Of a stretch of 64,000 bases of DNA, positions 1-8,274 are shown piece after piece (the first letter of the stretch is position 1; every line of letters starts with the position of its first letter). The notes under the pieces are model-generated. The model had not been told where the DNA came from and did not search any database. It worked only from the letters and a program-made list of their open reading frames with translations. Source of the stretch: Bog-532 sp963742875 (GTDB taxonomy: Bacteria > Actinomycetota > Actinomycetes > Streptosporangiales > Streptosporangiaceae); the NCBI GenBank assembly GCA_963742875.1, contig CAVUNO010000005.1, positions 248,001 to 312,000 of the forward strand, in the 5' to 3' direction. The position numbers were made by a program, and so were the translations under genes.

Positions 1-162
1 CTGGCCGCGCATTTCGCCCTCGACTATCTGATCGACCCGCACTCCCCGAACGGCGGCTTGGGCGGGCCGTCCATCCTGCTGTACCTCGCGGTCACCTACG
101 CCCTGCAGCGGTTCCTCGTGCAGGCCCGCGCCCGGCGCCTCCCCGTCAGTGACTCTCACTAG
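1..162 (+). CDS. C-terminal end of a small membrane protein (5' end outside window)
   Basis: An open frame enters from the left edge and stops at the TAG at 160-162, giving the last 53 residues of a protein. The segment has a hydrophobic stretch (ILLYLAVTYALQRFLV) followed by a short basic tail ending in SDSH, which fits the last transmembrane helix and cytoplasmic tail of an integral membrane protein. The family cannot be assigned from this fragment. Its codon use matches the neighbouring genes, so it is very likely real coding sequence. The next gene (Ku) begins 114 bases downstream with its own ribosome site. Confidence 0.5.
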   Translation: MAAHFALDYLIDPHSPNGGLGGPSILLYLAVTYALQRFLVQARARRLPVSDSH

Positions 163-276
163 CCGGAGTCGCTGACCCGGTCCAGGCCGTGAACAGGCAC
201 AATGATGATCACGGGCGTGCAGAACGGGTACATGCCCACGTAAGCCCCGGGGTGCGTTCCGTTCGCAGGAGGTCTG

Positions 277-1314
277 ATGGCGCGCGTGATCTGGACTGGT
301 GCACTGGCCTTCGGGCTGGTCAACATCCCGGTCGGCCTGTATGCGGCCACCGAGGACCGGACCGTGCACTTCAACCAGTTCCAGAAGGGCACCAGTGACC
401 GCATCCGGTACAAGCGGGTGAACGAGCGGACCGGGGAGGAGGTCAACTACCGGGACATCGTAAAGGGCCGCGAGGTCGACGACGACACCTATGTGCTGCT
501 CACCGACGACGAACTGGAGTCCGTGGAGCCGGGCCGGACCCGCACCATCGACATCACCAACTTCGTCGATCTGGCCGAGGTTGACCCGATCTACTTCCAG
601 CGCACGTATTACCTGGCCCCGCGGGGGGACGGCGCCGACCGTTCCTACGAACTGCTGCACAAGGCGATGGCCGACACCAACCGGGCCGGTATCGCGACGC
701 TCGTGATGCGCAGCAAGGAGTACCTGGTCGCGGTCCGGCCGCAGGCCGAGATCCTGGCCCTCGAGACCATGTACTTCGCCGACGAGATCCGCAACCCGGT
801 CGAGGCGACGGGCTACGAGCCGTCCGGCCAGCCGGCCCGCCCCCGCGAGGTCACCATCGCGCGCCAGCTCATCGAGTCGATGACGACCGACTGGGATCCG
901 GCCCGCTATGTGGACACCTACCGCGAGCGCGTCGAGGAACTGATCGAGAGCAAGCGGACCGGAGAGACGATCGAGACGGCCGCCCCGGCGCCGCAGCCGT
1001 CGAAGGTGGTCGACCTTACCGAGACGCTCCGCCGCAGTGTGGAGGAGGCGCGCGGTCGCACCCGGGAAAGCGCCGGCCGGGGCAGTGAATCCCAGGCCAG
1101 CGGCGGCCGGGAAAGCGGCGGCCGTGGCGGAGGGCGCCCCCGCACCCAGGCAGACACCGGGCCCAGGGACGAGGACCTGTCCGCGATGAACAAGAGCCAG
1201 CTGGCCGCGCTGGCCACGGAGCTGGAAATTCCCGGCCGGTCGAAGCTGACCCGCGACGAACTGGAAACGGCCGTCCGCCGGGCCCGTCATCCGCGCCCCA
1301 AGGCCGTCTCCTGA
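277..1314 (+). CDS. ku: Non-homologous end joining protein Ku
   Basis: Bacterial Ku binds DNA double-strand ends as a homodimer and recruits LigD for end joining. The 345-residue protein opens with the typical Ku start (MARVIWTGALAFGLVNIPV) and has the Ku beta-barrel core to about residue 255. A basic Gly/Arg/Ser-rich linker follows (about 256-300), then a SAP/Rho-N-like helical module (about 301-335) containing LSAMNKSQLAALATELEI. Such extended tails occur in actinobacterial Ku and are thought to add DNA binding. An AGGAGG site lies 5-10 bases before the ATG at 277. No ligD lies in the window, so the partner must be elsewhere. Family assignment is secure; the role of the tail is inferred. 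Confidence 0.95.
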   Translation: MARVIWTGALAFGLVNIPVGLYAATEDRTVHFNQFQKGTSDRIRYKRVNERTGEEVNYRDIVKGREVDDDTYVLLTDDELESVEPGRTRTIDITNFVDLAEVDPIYFQRTYYLAPRGDGADRSYELLHKAMADTNRAGIATLVMRSKEYLVAVRPQAEILALETMYFADEIRNPVEATGYEPSGQPARPREVTIARQLIESMTTDWDPARYVDTYRERVEELIESKRTGETIETAAPAPQPSKVVDLTETLRRSVEEARGRTRESAGRGSESQASGGRESGGRGGGRPRTQADTGPRDEDLSAMNKSQLAALATELEIPGRSKLTRDELETAVRRARHPRPKAVS

Positions 1315-1410
1315 GCACCTGAGGAGCCGTAGCAAGCCTGATGAGCTGCGGTGAGACCGAAATGAGCCGGGTATTGGCGGCCCGGCCACGGCGGGCGTAA
1401 CCTCCCCGGC

Positions 1411-1719
1411 ATGACCGTGAAACTCGTCGTCCTGTACACCCAGCCCGACGACCCGGACGTCTTCGAACGCCACTACGCCGATACACACATGCCGATGGTC
1501 CACCGGATCCCCGGGCTCCAGCGCGCCGAGGCCGGGCGTTTCATCGCCGAGGCCGACGGCGGCGATCCGACCTTCTACCGGATGGCTTCGCTCTATTTCG
1601 CGGACCGGCCGGCCCTGGACAAGGCGCTCGCGTCCGCCGAAGCGCAGACCGCGGCGGCCGACTACGCGAAGATCGCCCCGCCCGGCTCACGCATGCTCGT
1701 CGAAGACGTCGACGCCTAG
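1411..1719 (+). CDS. EthD-family dimeric alpha/beta barrel protein
   Basis: A 102-residue protein with the EthD/dabb pattern: an opening strand MTVKLVVLYTQP, then the motif FERHYADTHMPMVHRIPG containing the conserved DTHxP segment, and a closing strand near the C-terminus. EthD-type proteins are small ferredoxin-like dimers associated with degradation or quinone-monooxygenase-like functions, but most members have no known substrate. It stands alone here, 96 bases after ku. Its last 33 bases overlap the end of the convergent HAD gene (stop codon at 1687). No partner enzyme is adjacent, so the exact function cannot be stated. Confidence 0.82.
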   Translation: MTVKLVVLYTQPDDPDVFERHYADTHMPMVHRIPGLQRAEAGRFIAEADGGDPTFYRMASLYFADRPALDKALASAEAQTAAADYAKIAPPGSRMLVEDVDA

Positions 1720-2418
1720 CGGCCCGCCAGCGAGCGGTTCGGGTCCCGGCGGCGACGTCGGGGGTCGACCCAGGCCGGCGACCAGATCCGGGGTCAGCTC
1801 AGACAGGTCCCGCAGGACGACCCGGGCCAGGGCCAGCGCGTCGGGGTCGGGCGGGTAACGCGGGTGCGGGACGGCCACCACCTGAAGGCCTGCCGCCCCG
1901 GCCGAACGCAGCCCGTTACTGGAATCCTCGACCGCCGCGCCCCGTGCCGGCGAGGCGCCCAGGCGGTCCGCCACGGTCAGGTACACGTCCGGCGCGGGCT
2001 TCCCGTGCGGAACCTCCTCGGTGGACACCGCGGTCACGAACAACGACTGGATGCCCGCGGCCTTCAGCACGGTCTCGATCAGGACCGGGGGAGAGGAACT
2101 GGCCAGCCCGAGCGGCCAGCGGTCCGCCATCCGGCGCACGGCCCCGATCGCGCCCGGCATGAGCGGGAGGTGGCGCGCGTAACGGTCGGCCATCTCCCGG
2201 ATGACCTCCGCCGCGACCTCGCCCGGGGCGAGCCCGGCCGCGAGGTCCGCACTGAGGTAGCGGGCCCACTCCGGAGTGTTCATGCCCATCAGCCGCCGCT
2301 GCGCGTCCGGGGCCCACTGCCCGCCATGGGTCGCCACGAAGTCCCGCCGCACCTCCTCCCACACCGGCTCGGAGTCGATGAGCACCCCATCCAGGTCGAA
2401 GACCACAGCCTCGATCAT
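1687..2418 (-). CDS. HAD-superfamily hydrolase, beta-phosphoglucomutase/phosphatase type
   Basis: A 243-residue HAD hydrolase. Motif I is FDLDGVLIDSE near the N-terminus (nucleophile Asp9, acid Asp11), motif II is the Ser in LASSSPP, motif III is the Lys in HGKPAPDVY, and motif IV is VEDSSNG. The helical cap between motifs I and II marks subfamily I, which includes beta-phosphoglucomutases and sugar-phosphate phosphatases. All catalytic residues are present. The C-terminal 30 residues are Pro/Gly-rich and run over the end of the convergent EthD gene. The upstream 140-base gap to the next divergent gene holds a short tandem repeat. Substrate is not deducible. Confidence 0.9.
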   Translation of the reverse strand: MIEAVVFDLDGVLIDSEPVWEEVRRDFVATHGGQWAPDAQRRLMGMNTPEWARYLSADLAAGLAPGEVAAEVIREMADRYARHLPLMPGAIGAVRRMADRWPLGLASSSPPVLIETVLKAAGIQSLFVTAVSTEEVPHGKPAPDVYLTVADRLGASPARGAAVEDSSNGLRSAGAAGLQVVAVPHPRYPPDPDALALARVVLRDLSELTPDLVAGLGRPPTSPPGPEPLAGGPLGVDVFDEHA

Positions 2419-2440
2419 CCGTCCACCCTTCCTGGGGGAG

Positions 2441-2512
2441 GCGGCTAACCGGCTAACCGGCTAACCGGCTAGCGGCTAACCGGCTGAGCGGCTAACCGGC
2501 TGAGCGGCTAAG
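2441..2512. repeat. Short tandem repeat of a GGCTAACC/GGCTGAGC unit
   Basis: About nine imperfect copies of an 8-10 base unit (GGCTAACC, varying to GGCTAGC and GGCTGAGC) lie between the divergent HAD and thioesterase genes. The array covers the position where both promoters should sit. It may be slipped-strand variable or form a set of protein-binding half-sites; neither is shown. Confidence 0.75.
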
Positions 2513-2562
2513 CTGCCCGCGCGCAAGCCCCTGCGCCGCGACGCCGAACGTGGGAGAAGCCC

Positions 2563-2988
2563 GTGCCTGAGCTTAACTTTGCCAAAATGCCCCAGAGCCC
2601 GCTGATGCGGGCTCTGGGGCTGGTGATCGACGGCTATTCCGGCCGCGAGAACGGCGGCTGCACCCGCGTCCGCGGGCACATCGACGCCGGTCCGGAGCAC
2701 CATCAGCCGATGGGTATCGTGCACGGCGCGCTGTACACGGGGGCGATCGAGACGGCGGCCAGCGTCGGGGCCTTCCTCGCCGTCACCGGCAGCGGCCAGT
2801 TCGCCGTCGGCGTGGACAACCTTACCGATTTCGTCCGCCCGGTGAAGGAAGGCCGGCTCGAGGTCGACGCGCGCGCGGCCAGCCAGGGGCGGACGCTCCA
2901 GCTGTGGGAGGTCGACATCACCGACGACCAGGGCCGGCTGGTGGCCAAGGGCCGGGTGCGCCTGGCCAACCGCCCCAATCCGGACTGA
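2563..2988 (+). CDS. PaaI-type hotdog thioesterase
   Basis: A 141-residue single hotdog-fold protein. The characteristic segment HQPMGIVHGALYTGAIETAAS (about residues 46-66) holds the HGG-like loop and the acidic residue of the PaaI/DUF4442-like acyl-CoA thioesterases that hydrolyse aromatic or short acyl-CoA esters. The GTG at 2563 is preceded by GGGAGAAG, an acceptable ribosome site. No phenylacetate or beta-oxidation genes are adjacent. A second hotdog thioesterase lies at 5512-6105 across the IS element. Substrate unknown. Confidence 0.86.
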   Translation: MPELNFAKMPQSPLMRALGLVIDGYSGRENGGCTRVRGHIDAGPEHHQPMGIVHGALYTGAIETAASVGAFLAVTGSGQFAVGVDNLTDFVRPVKEGRLEVDARAASQGRTLQLWEVDITDDQGRLVAKGRVRLANRPNPD

Positions 2989-3088
2989 CGCGCGCCATGG
3001 TATTCGTTGAACTGGGACCGTTCGGGCAACGGAAGGTGCGGCGCGTGAAACTGCGGAAACTGGCCACGGCTCCCATCGGGGCGGCCTG

Positions 3089-3952
3089 ATGCTGGACGGC
3101 CGCCCGCTCGTCGACGTTCACCTGCACCCGGCGCGGCGTTCCACGATCAGGGTGGGCTGGGAGGAGTGGGCCCGCGACTTCGGCGGCGCAAACGCCGTCA
3201 CCCGGCTCTACGACGCCGACGGCACCGTCAGCCCCGCCCGGTTCGACGGCTACCTGGCCGAAGAGGGGGTCGACATCGCGCTGGTGCTGTCCGAGTACAG
3301 TCCCCGCGTCACCGGAATCCAGACCGTGGAGGACATGCTGCCGCTGGCCGCGTACAACCCGGACCGGGTCAAGGTCGTGGCCAACGTCAACCCGAACGTG
3401 CACTACCCGGCGGACGAGGAACTGCAGCGCCAGCTCGGCCTCGGGGCCATCGCGCTCAAGGTCCACCCGGTGCACGCGCGCGCCGCCGCGAACGACCGTG
3501 CTCTGTACCCGGCCTATGAGATCTGTGAGGCGGCCGGAATCCCGGTGATCGTGCACTGTGGCACGAGCACGTTCCCGGGTGCGTCCAATACCTTCGCCGA
3601 CCCGATCCTGCTCGACGACGTGCTGCGGGACTTCCGCCGCCTCAAGGTCGTGCTGGCCCACGGCGGGCGTGGCTGGTGGTACGACGCGGCCGCCTTCATG
3701 GCGCTGTCGAACGACCGGGTCTGGATCGAGCTGTCCGGCCTGCCGCCGTCCCGGCTGCGCGAGTACTACGCCCGGCACAGCTGGCCGCGGCTGACCCGCC
3801 GGATGATCTTCGCGACCGACTGGCCCGGCGTGCCCGGCATCGCCCGGAACGCCCGGGCCGTGGCGGCGCTGTGCCCGGACGAGGAGACCGTGCGCCTCGT
3901 GCTGGCCGGCAACGCGTGCCACGTCTACAACCTGAAGATCCCCGGCGCCTAG
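3089..3952 (+). CDS. Amidohydrolase-2 family metal-dependent hydrolase
   Basis: A 287-residue TIM-barrel protein of the amidohydrolase-2 family (decarboxylases and lactone/amide hydrolases such as ACMSD). Visible metal/active-site residues are His11 and His13 in DVHLHP, Lys124 in IALKVHP, His156 in VIVHCGTS, His191 in VLAHGG and Asp244 in FATDWPG. All are where the family expects them, so the enzyme looks active. It follows the PaaI thioesterase with a 100-base gap. The stop codon is 27 bases upstream of the IS701 element, which therefore did not damage it. Substrate cannot be predicted. Confidence 0.88.
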   Translation: MLDGRPLVDVHLHPARRSTIRVGWEEWARDFGGANAVTRLYDADGTVSPARFDGYLAEEGVDIALVLSEYSPRVTGIQTVEDMLPLAAYNPDRVKVVANVNPNVHYPADEELQRQLGLGAIALKVHPVHARAAANDRALYPAYEICEAAGIPVIVHCGTSTFPGASNTFADPILLDDVLRDFRRLKVVLAHGGRGWWYDAAAFMALSNDRVWIELSGLPPSRLREYYARHSWPRLTRRMIFATDWPGVPGIARNARAVAALCPDEETVRLVLAGNACHVYNLKIPGA

Positions 3953-3979
3953 CCAGCCACCCGCCCGCTCGGCGCCTAG

Positions 3980-5511
3980 CGGTAGTCCGTTGGATCAAGG
4001 TGGGAGGTAGAGGTTCAGGCCGTGGCCTGCGCTGACGTTGTCGAGTAGGTGCTGGAGCTCAGCGGGCGGGGGCGCTTTTGACCAGGCCTGCCACCAGCGC
4101 GTGAGCGTGATCGCGGGGGTCAGCCAGCTGCGGACCGCGCGCAGTGCGTGGGGCCAGCTGGGTGCCGGCGGGGGAGCCGGGCATGCCCGGGGCCGCTGGG
4201 ACTGGGCGGCGGTGCCCCCCCTCTTGAGGGCTTGCCGGCGTGGGCCCGGGTGGAGGCGAACGGGCGGGCCAGCTGTCCCAGCAGAAGGAGAACGCGCAGT
4301 TGACCAGGGCCTGGTGACGGCGGATGGCGACGTCAGAGCGGACCTGGAAGTCGGCCCAGCCGAGCTCGTCCTTGACCTGCTTGTACGACTGCTCCACCCA
4401 GTGCCGCAGCCCGTAGATCCGCACGATCTCGGCCAGGCCTGCGGCCGGCCAGGGGCTGTCTTCCTGGTGCGGGCCGCCGGGCCGGGACAGGTTCGTGACC
4501 AGGTACCAGGTGGCCTTGTCCGGCAAGGCGGCCGGGTCGGCAGTGGCAACCACCAGGCGCCGGGCGCCGTCCGGCCCCCACCAGCCCAGGGTCGCGCCGG
4601 CGGCGTACCAGGTCCCGGTGTGCCCGTCGCGGAAGGTCCGGGTCACCGGCTGCCAGTCGCCGGGATCTTCGGGCCCGCCCCAGCGCAGCTCGCGGGCCGC
4701 ATCGACGGGGGTGTGGGCATCGGCGCCGTAGGCCCAGGTCCCGCGGTGCGGCTTGAGCGCCATGACGAACGGCAGCCCGGCCTCCGCGAGCTCGCCGCGG
4801 AACCCGTCCTGGTCCCCGTAGGCGCAGTCCGCGGTGACCGCCCGGAACGCGAACCCCGCCGCCTGGGCCCGGATCGCGAGATCCGCGCCGATCTGCAGCT
4901 TGGTCCGGAACCCCGGGTCGTTCTTCCCCTTGGCAAAGTGCCGGGCCGGGGTATACGGGACCGCGTGCACCGGGTAATACAGGCGCTCATCAGCCCACAC
5001 CGTAGTGACTGTGACCACCCCGTTGTCGGTCTTGCCGTACCGGCCCAGCCACTGCCGGCCCACGTGCGCGGTCTTCGTGCCGTCCTTGCGGTCCCCGCTG
5101 TCATCGATGACCAGCACCCCGCCGCCGTGCGGCGCGGTCGCCGGGTCCGCTCGCAACAACTCCAGCCGGCGGTCATTGACCCGCTCGGGATCCCACACCG
5201 ACTCCGACAAGAAGAACTGCAGCCGCTGTACCGCCGGAAGCTTCGACCCCGTCACCGGCTCGGCGCCAGCCAGGCACGTCAGCGTCTTATTCCGCTCCCG
5301 CGGCACCAGCAGCCCCGCCAGGCACTCGCGGAACCCCCGCCGCTGCGCCACATGAGTGAACAGGTCATCGAAACCGGGCCGCGTACCCCTCCAGCGGACC
5401 CGGCGCAGGCAGACACACCACCGGCTTGGTCATCGCTCATCACCAGCTTCGAACTCACCAGGAAACCCACTCACAGACTACCCCGAGCAGCCTTGATCCA
5501 ACGGACTACCG
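3980..5511. mobile_element. IS701-family insertion sequence with 4-bp CTAG target duplication
   Basis: A 1,532-bp element bounded by perfect 21-bp inverted repeats (3980-4000 and 5491-5511, outer end CGGTAGTCCGTTGG). It is flanked on each side by CTAG (3976-3979 and 5512-5515). A 4-bp YTAR-type target duplication is characteristic of IS701. The repeats and target duplication are intact, so insertion was probably recent on an evolutionary scale, yet the single transposase gene carries two one-base frame breaks. The insertion lies between the amidohydrolase and the convergent thioesterase; the CTAG duplication supplies the thioesterase TAG stop, so no gene was broken. Confidence 0.93.
3995..5433 (-). 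pseudogene. IS701-family DDE transposase, frame broken at two points
   Basis: The central frame (4059-5351) contains the complete DDE triad region: Asp in VLVIDDSGDRKDG, Asp in AVTADCAYGDQDG and Glu in HWVEQSYKQVKDELGW. The expected N-terminus (MTKPVVCLPAPGPLEGYAAR, ATG at 5433) is in another frame; an extra base at the AAA run 5371-5373 separates them. The expected C-terminus (HALRAVRSWLTP through to LNLYLPP, stop at 3995) is in a third reading, reached by stepping back one base in the seven-C run 4215-4221. A minus-one slip on that run could be programmed, but the N-terminal break is not easily explained that way. I therefore treat it as a pseudogene or an assembly error. Confidence 0.85.
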
Positions 5512-6105
5512 CTAGTCCCCAGGCCGGAATATGAGGCAGTTGCTCGTCGCCTGCGCGAAGAGCTTCCCGTCGGAATTGACCAGCCGGGCTCGCGCCAGTG
5601 CCGTCCGGGTGCCGATGTAGTCGACGGTGCCCTCGCACAGCAGCCGCCCGGTACCGGAAGTGATGGGCCGGATGAACCGGGTGTCCAGGTCCAGTGAGGT
5701 GTAGTGGGCCCCGGCCGGCAGCATCGTGTGCACGGCACACCCACATGCGGAGTCGCAGATCGTGGCGTAGACACCGCCGTGCACGGAGCCGATCGGGTTG
5801 TAGTGGTATTCGGCCGGTGTCACCTCGAAGACGGCCCGGCCTTTCTCGAAGGCCACCGCGCTGATCCCGAGCGTGGCCATAATGGGCGGCGCGGGCAGCC
5901 GGCCAGCCATGATCTCCCGGAAGAACGCGAGCCCGTCGAGCCGGCCCGCGGCCGCCGCCGCGATCGCGGGATCATCCCACTGATGGGTCCGCTGCCGCCC
6001 GTTCGGCCCGGCCCCGTTCGGGCTCGCCAGCTCGGCCGAGCCCGGCCAGCTCTCGTTCCCTATGGGATTCGTGGGGCCCGTGGGGCCGTCGGCCGGCGGA
6101 TTCAC
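5512..6105 (-). CDS. PaaI-family hotdog thioesterase
   Basis: A 197-residue protein with a disordered, Pro/Gly/Asn-rich N-terminal 60 residues followed by a hotdog domain. The motif NPIGSVHGGVYATICDSACGCAV (about residues 104-126) includes the HGG turn and acidic residue typical of PaaI/YdiI-like acyl-CoA thioesterases. The GTG at 6105 is chosen because a strong AGGAGG lies 8 bases upstream. That site is inside the end of the upstream GNAT gene, so the two genes overlap by 134 bases and are probably co-transcribed. Its TAG stop is formed by the IS701 target-site duplication. Substrate unknown. Confidence 0.85.
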   Translation of the reverse strand: MNPPADGPTGPTNPIGNESWPGSAELASPNGAGPNGRQRTHQWDDPAIAAAAAGRLDGLAFFREIMAGRLPAPPIMATLGISAVAFEKGRAVFEVTPAEYHYNPIGSVHGGVYATICDSACGCAVHTMLPAGAHYTSLDLDTRFIRPITSGTGRLLCEGTVDYIGTRTALARARLVNSDGKLFAQATSNCLIFRPGD

Positions 6106-6631
6106 GTGGCTGTTCCTCCTGACCTAGCGGCAGCGGGACGCGGATGGTGACGTACGGCCCGGCGTGCCGGTAGCGGGCCGCCGGGAAGTGGTTCCCGATC
6201 AGGGCGAGCATCTCGTCGTTCTCGGCCAGCACCTCCATCATGAGGGTGTTGGCCCCGCGGGCCTGCGCCCGGGTGACCAGGGCACGCGTCAGGGCCGACC
6301 CCACGCCTTGTCCCTGCCAGCCGTCGGCGACCACGATGCCGACCTCCGTCACCGGGGACCCGGCGGAATCGCGCGTATCGGTGGCCATGCCGTGCCCGAT
6401 GATCGCCCCCGCCTCGGCGACGACGAGGGCGTCGACCAGGTCACCATCCGGAAGCCGGGTCCCCGCCATCCGGCGGAGCATCGCCGGGGAGACGCGTGGC
6501 ACGCCCGCGAAGAAGCGGAGGTACCGCGTGCGCAGCGACAGCCCGCCCACGAACTGCTGGAGCGCCTCGCCATCGCCGCCGCGCGCCGGCCGCAGCCGGG
6601 CATGCGCGGCGTCTACCTGAGTTCCATTCAC
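5972..6631 (-). CDS. GNAT-family N-acetyltransferase
   Basis: A 219-residue acetyltransferase that transfers acetyl from acetyl-CoA to an unknown amine. The acetyl-CoA loop is visible in GIVVADGWQGQGVGSALTRAL (Q/RxxGxG/A pattern), and the N-terminus resembles the GNAT modules that accompany acyl-CoA synthetases (LRTRYLRFF). The GTG at 6631 is preferred because the ATG nearby runs into a stop. After the normal domain end (TIRVPLP) the frame continues about 50 polar residues into the thioesterase gene. A one-base shift would end it at about 6124, so this tail may be an artefact or drift. Divergent from an HxlR regulator. Confidence 0.8.
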   Translation of the reverse strand: MNGTQVDAAHARLRPARGGDGEALQQFVGGLSLRTRYLRFFAGVPRVSPAMLRRMAGTRLPDGDLVDALVVAEAGAIIGHGMATDTRDSAGSPVTEVGIVVADGWQGQGVGSALTRALVTRAQARGANTLMMEVLAENDEMLALIGNHFPAARYRHAGPYVTIRVPLPLGQEEQPRESAGRRPHGPHESHRERELAGLGRAGEPERGRAERAAADPSVG

Positions 6632-6633
6632 GA

Positions 6634-6676
6634 ACTCAGCATGGCCGGAATTGCTGAGTCTGTCAACTAGATCTAG
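6634..6676. promoter_or_regulatory. Inverted repeats between the GNAT and hxlR genes (candidate HxlR operator)
   Basis: ACTCAGCA (6634-6641) and TGCTGAGT (6652-6659) form a perfect 8-bp inverted repeat with a 10-base spacer. It is followed by the palindrome CTAGATCTAG (6667-6676). Both lie in the 54-base gap between divergent starts at 6631 and 6686. HxlR-type regulators commonly bind palindromes beside their own gene, so autoregulation plus control of the GNAT/thioesterase pair is inferred. Confidence 0.55.
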
Positions 6677-6685
6677 CATGCGGGG

Positions 6686-7162
6686 ATGAGTAATTCGTGG
6701 GCCCTGGATTACGACCCGGCCAACTGCGCGATCGGCGCCGCGGTCGGCATCATCGGCGAGAAGTGGACGTTCCTCGTCCTGCGCGAGGCCTTTAACGGCA
6801 TCCGCCGGTTTGCCGACATGCAGCGGCGGACCCAGGCGCCCCGGCAGGTCCTCAGCGACCGGCTGACCCGTCTCGTGCACGAGGGACTGCTGTGCCGCGT
6901 CCTGTATCAGGAGGAGGGTCAGCGGAGCCGGCACGAGTACCGGCTGACCGACAAGGGCCGCGACCTCTACCTGGTCATGGCGGCGCTGATGCAGTGGGGC
7001 GACCGGTACGCCGCCGGACCGGAGGGCCCGCCCGTCGTGCTCACCCATCGCGGCTGCGGTGAGCCGGTCCATCTCCAGCTCGCCTGCTCCGCTGGCCACA
7101 CCGTTGACGCGCCGCGCGAAGTCACCCCGCTCCCCGGCCCCGGCGCCCGCCGCATCGCCTAA
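6686..7162 (+). CDS. HxlR-family winged-helix transcriptional regulator
   Basis: A 158-residue regulator. The conserved HxlR start is clear: a Cys in PANCAIGAAVGIIGEKWTFLVLREAFNGIRRFADM, followed by the recognition helix region QAPRQVLSDRLTRLVHEGLL and the wing HEYRLTDKGRDL. After about residue 110 it carries an extra tail with HRGCGEPVHLQLACSAGH, whose CxxH/CxxxH-like pairs could bind a metal, though this is only suggestive. HxlR proteins are dimeric regulators that often sense reactive electrophiles or redox state through the N-terminal Cys. The start codon has almost no ribosome site, so the mRNA may be nearly leaderless. Confidence 0.9.
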   Translation: MSNSWALDYDPANCAIGAAVGIIGEKWTFLVLREAFNGIRRFADMQRRTQAPRQVLSDRLTRLVHEGLLCRVLYQEEGQRSRHEYRLTDKGRDLYLVMAALMQWGDRYAAGPEGPPVVLTHRGCGEPVHLQLACSAGHTVDAPREVTPLPGPGARRIA

Positions 7163-7218
7163 CTGATCGCCTACGGCCGCCGAACCGGATCCAGCCGATC
7201 GATCGGCGGCGGGCCGGG

Positions 7219-7806
7219 TCAGCCCGGCAGGCGGCTGGTCAGCCGGCCGGCTACGAGGCCGGTCCTGGCCGCGGACTTGGCTGACGCCTTGGCCGCCGTG
7301 GCTGACGCCTTGGCCGTCTTGGCCTGGGCCTTCGCGCTCTTGGTGGCCAGGGCGACGTCGTGCCGCACGGACTTGACCGCGTGCCGTCCGCGCCAGGCCA
7401 GAGACGGGTTCCCGGCGGTGTCACCCGCCGCGATCAGCAGGCCGCCGAACATGCTGAGGTTCTTGAGGAAGTGGATGCGCTGCTGCGTGCGCTCCTGCTT
7501 GTCGTTGCTCTCCCAGAACCGGTGCCCGGCGTAGGTGGTGGGGAGCAGCGTCGCCGCGATCGTCAGGGCCGACAGCCTCGGCCAGCGGCCCAGAGCCAGC
7601 ATCGACCCGGCCACCAGCTGGACCGCGCCGTTGAGGCGCACCGCCTGCTCTACCTGGTCCGGCACGGCGGGCACCCGGTCGGCGATCGGCCGCACCACCG
7701 GCTCCGCCGCCGGGACCACCCGTTCCGGGTGCAGCAGGGTGTCGAACCCCTGGACGATGAAGATCGAAGCTAGCATGGGACGCGCGACAACTCTCAGTAG
7801 GGCCAT
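7219..7806 (-). CDS. DoxX-family membrane protein with Lys/Ala-rich tail
   Basis: A 195-residue protein. The N-terminal two thirds are a DoxX/DoxD domain with about four hydrophobic helices (MALLRVVARPMLASIFIVQGFDTLL, then VQLVAGSMLALG, LSALTIAATLLPTTYAGHRFWE and FLKNLSMFGGLLIAAGD). DoxX proteins are membrane partners in quinone or redox stress systems. After the last helix comes a histone-H1-like Lys/Ala tail (about residues 145-185: KSAKAQAKTAKASATAAKASAK), which should lie in the cytoplasm and could bind nucleic acid or acidic lipid. ATG at 7806 is chosen because it begins the domain; longer upstream readings show no domain. Confidence 0.85.
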   Translation of the reverse strand: MALLRVVARPMLASIFIVQGFDTLLHPERVVPAAEPVVRPIADRVPAVPDQVEQAVRLNGAVQLVAGSMLALGRWPRLSALTIAATLLPTTYAGHRFWESNDKQERTQQRIHFLKNLSMFGGLLIAAGDTAGNPSLAWRGRHAVKSVRHDVALATKSAKAQAKTAKASATAAKASAKSAARTGLVAGRLTSRLPG

Positions 7807-8004
7807 GACGGGCGGATGCCCCGTCGCCGGGGTTTCTAACCTCCGCAAGAGCTTTCCGGCCTGGCCCTCGGGCCCAGGGCGGGAGCCCGGCCGCCGGGCA
7901 GAAGCGGAATTCACAAGGGTACGGAGCCGTCTAGCGGAAGGCCCTGGCCTGCATTGATCGCCTGGGGGTAGTGCCAGGGCCAAAGGTTGGGACAAACTGG
8001 GCCG

Positions 8005-8274
8005 ATGGACATTGAGGTAACGCGCATCCTGGGGGATGGCAGCATCCGCCGCGCGCGGATCGAGCCCGAGGAGCGACCCGACGCCGCCCGCTGGCGCGAA
8101 CTGGTCAGCCGGGCCAATCTGAATCTTCCCCCGCCCTACCGGCCCGATCCGGGAAGGCCGGTCTACCAGGTCAGTGACGGGGAGCACTCGATTCAGGTCG
8201 CGGAACGGGGCCTGGTGGGCCCATTGCGGGACCTGGTCGCGGCCGTGCTCGCCGAGGGCGCCCAGGCGGACTGA
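8005..8274 (+). CDS. Emfourin-like small protein (putative metalloprotease inhibitor)
   Basis: Ninety residues from the ATG at 8005; an in-frame GTG/ATG six codons upstream (7987) is possible. The opening strand MDIEVTRILGDGSIRRA, the central RWRELVSRANL, and the end pattern YRPDPGRPVYQVSDGEHSIQVAE plus LRDLVAAVL match the layout of emfourin, the proteinaceous inhibitor of protealysin-like M4 metalloproteases. In known cases emfourin is encoded beside its protease; no M4 protease lies here. The short length and lack of catalytic motifs fit a binding protein. Assignment is by pattern and moderate. Confidence 0.55.
   Translation: MDIEVTRILGDGSIRRARIEPEERPDAARWRELVSRANLNLPPPYRPDPGRPVYQVSDGEHSIQVAERGLVGPLRDLVAAVLAEGAQAD

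Noticed and set aside
7977..7990. GGGCCAAAGGTTGG before the emfourin-like gene
   Set aside because: The arms are degenerate and the gene is outside the island; judged a chance half-match.
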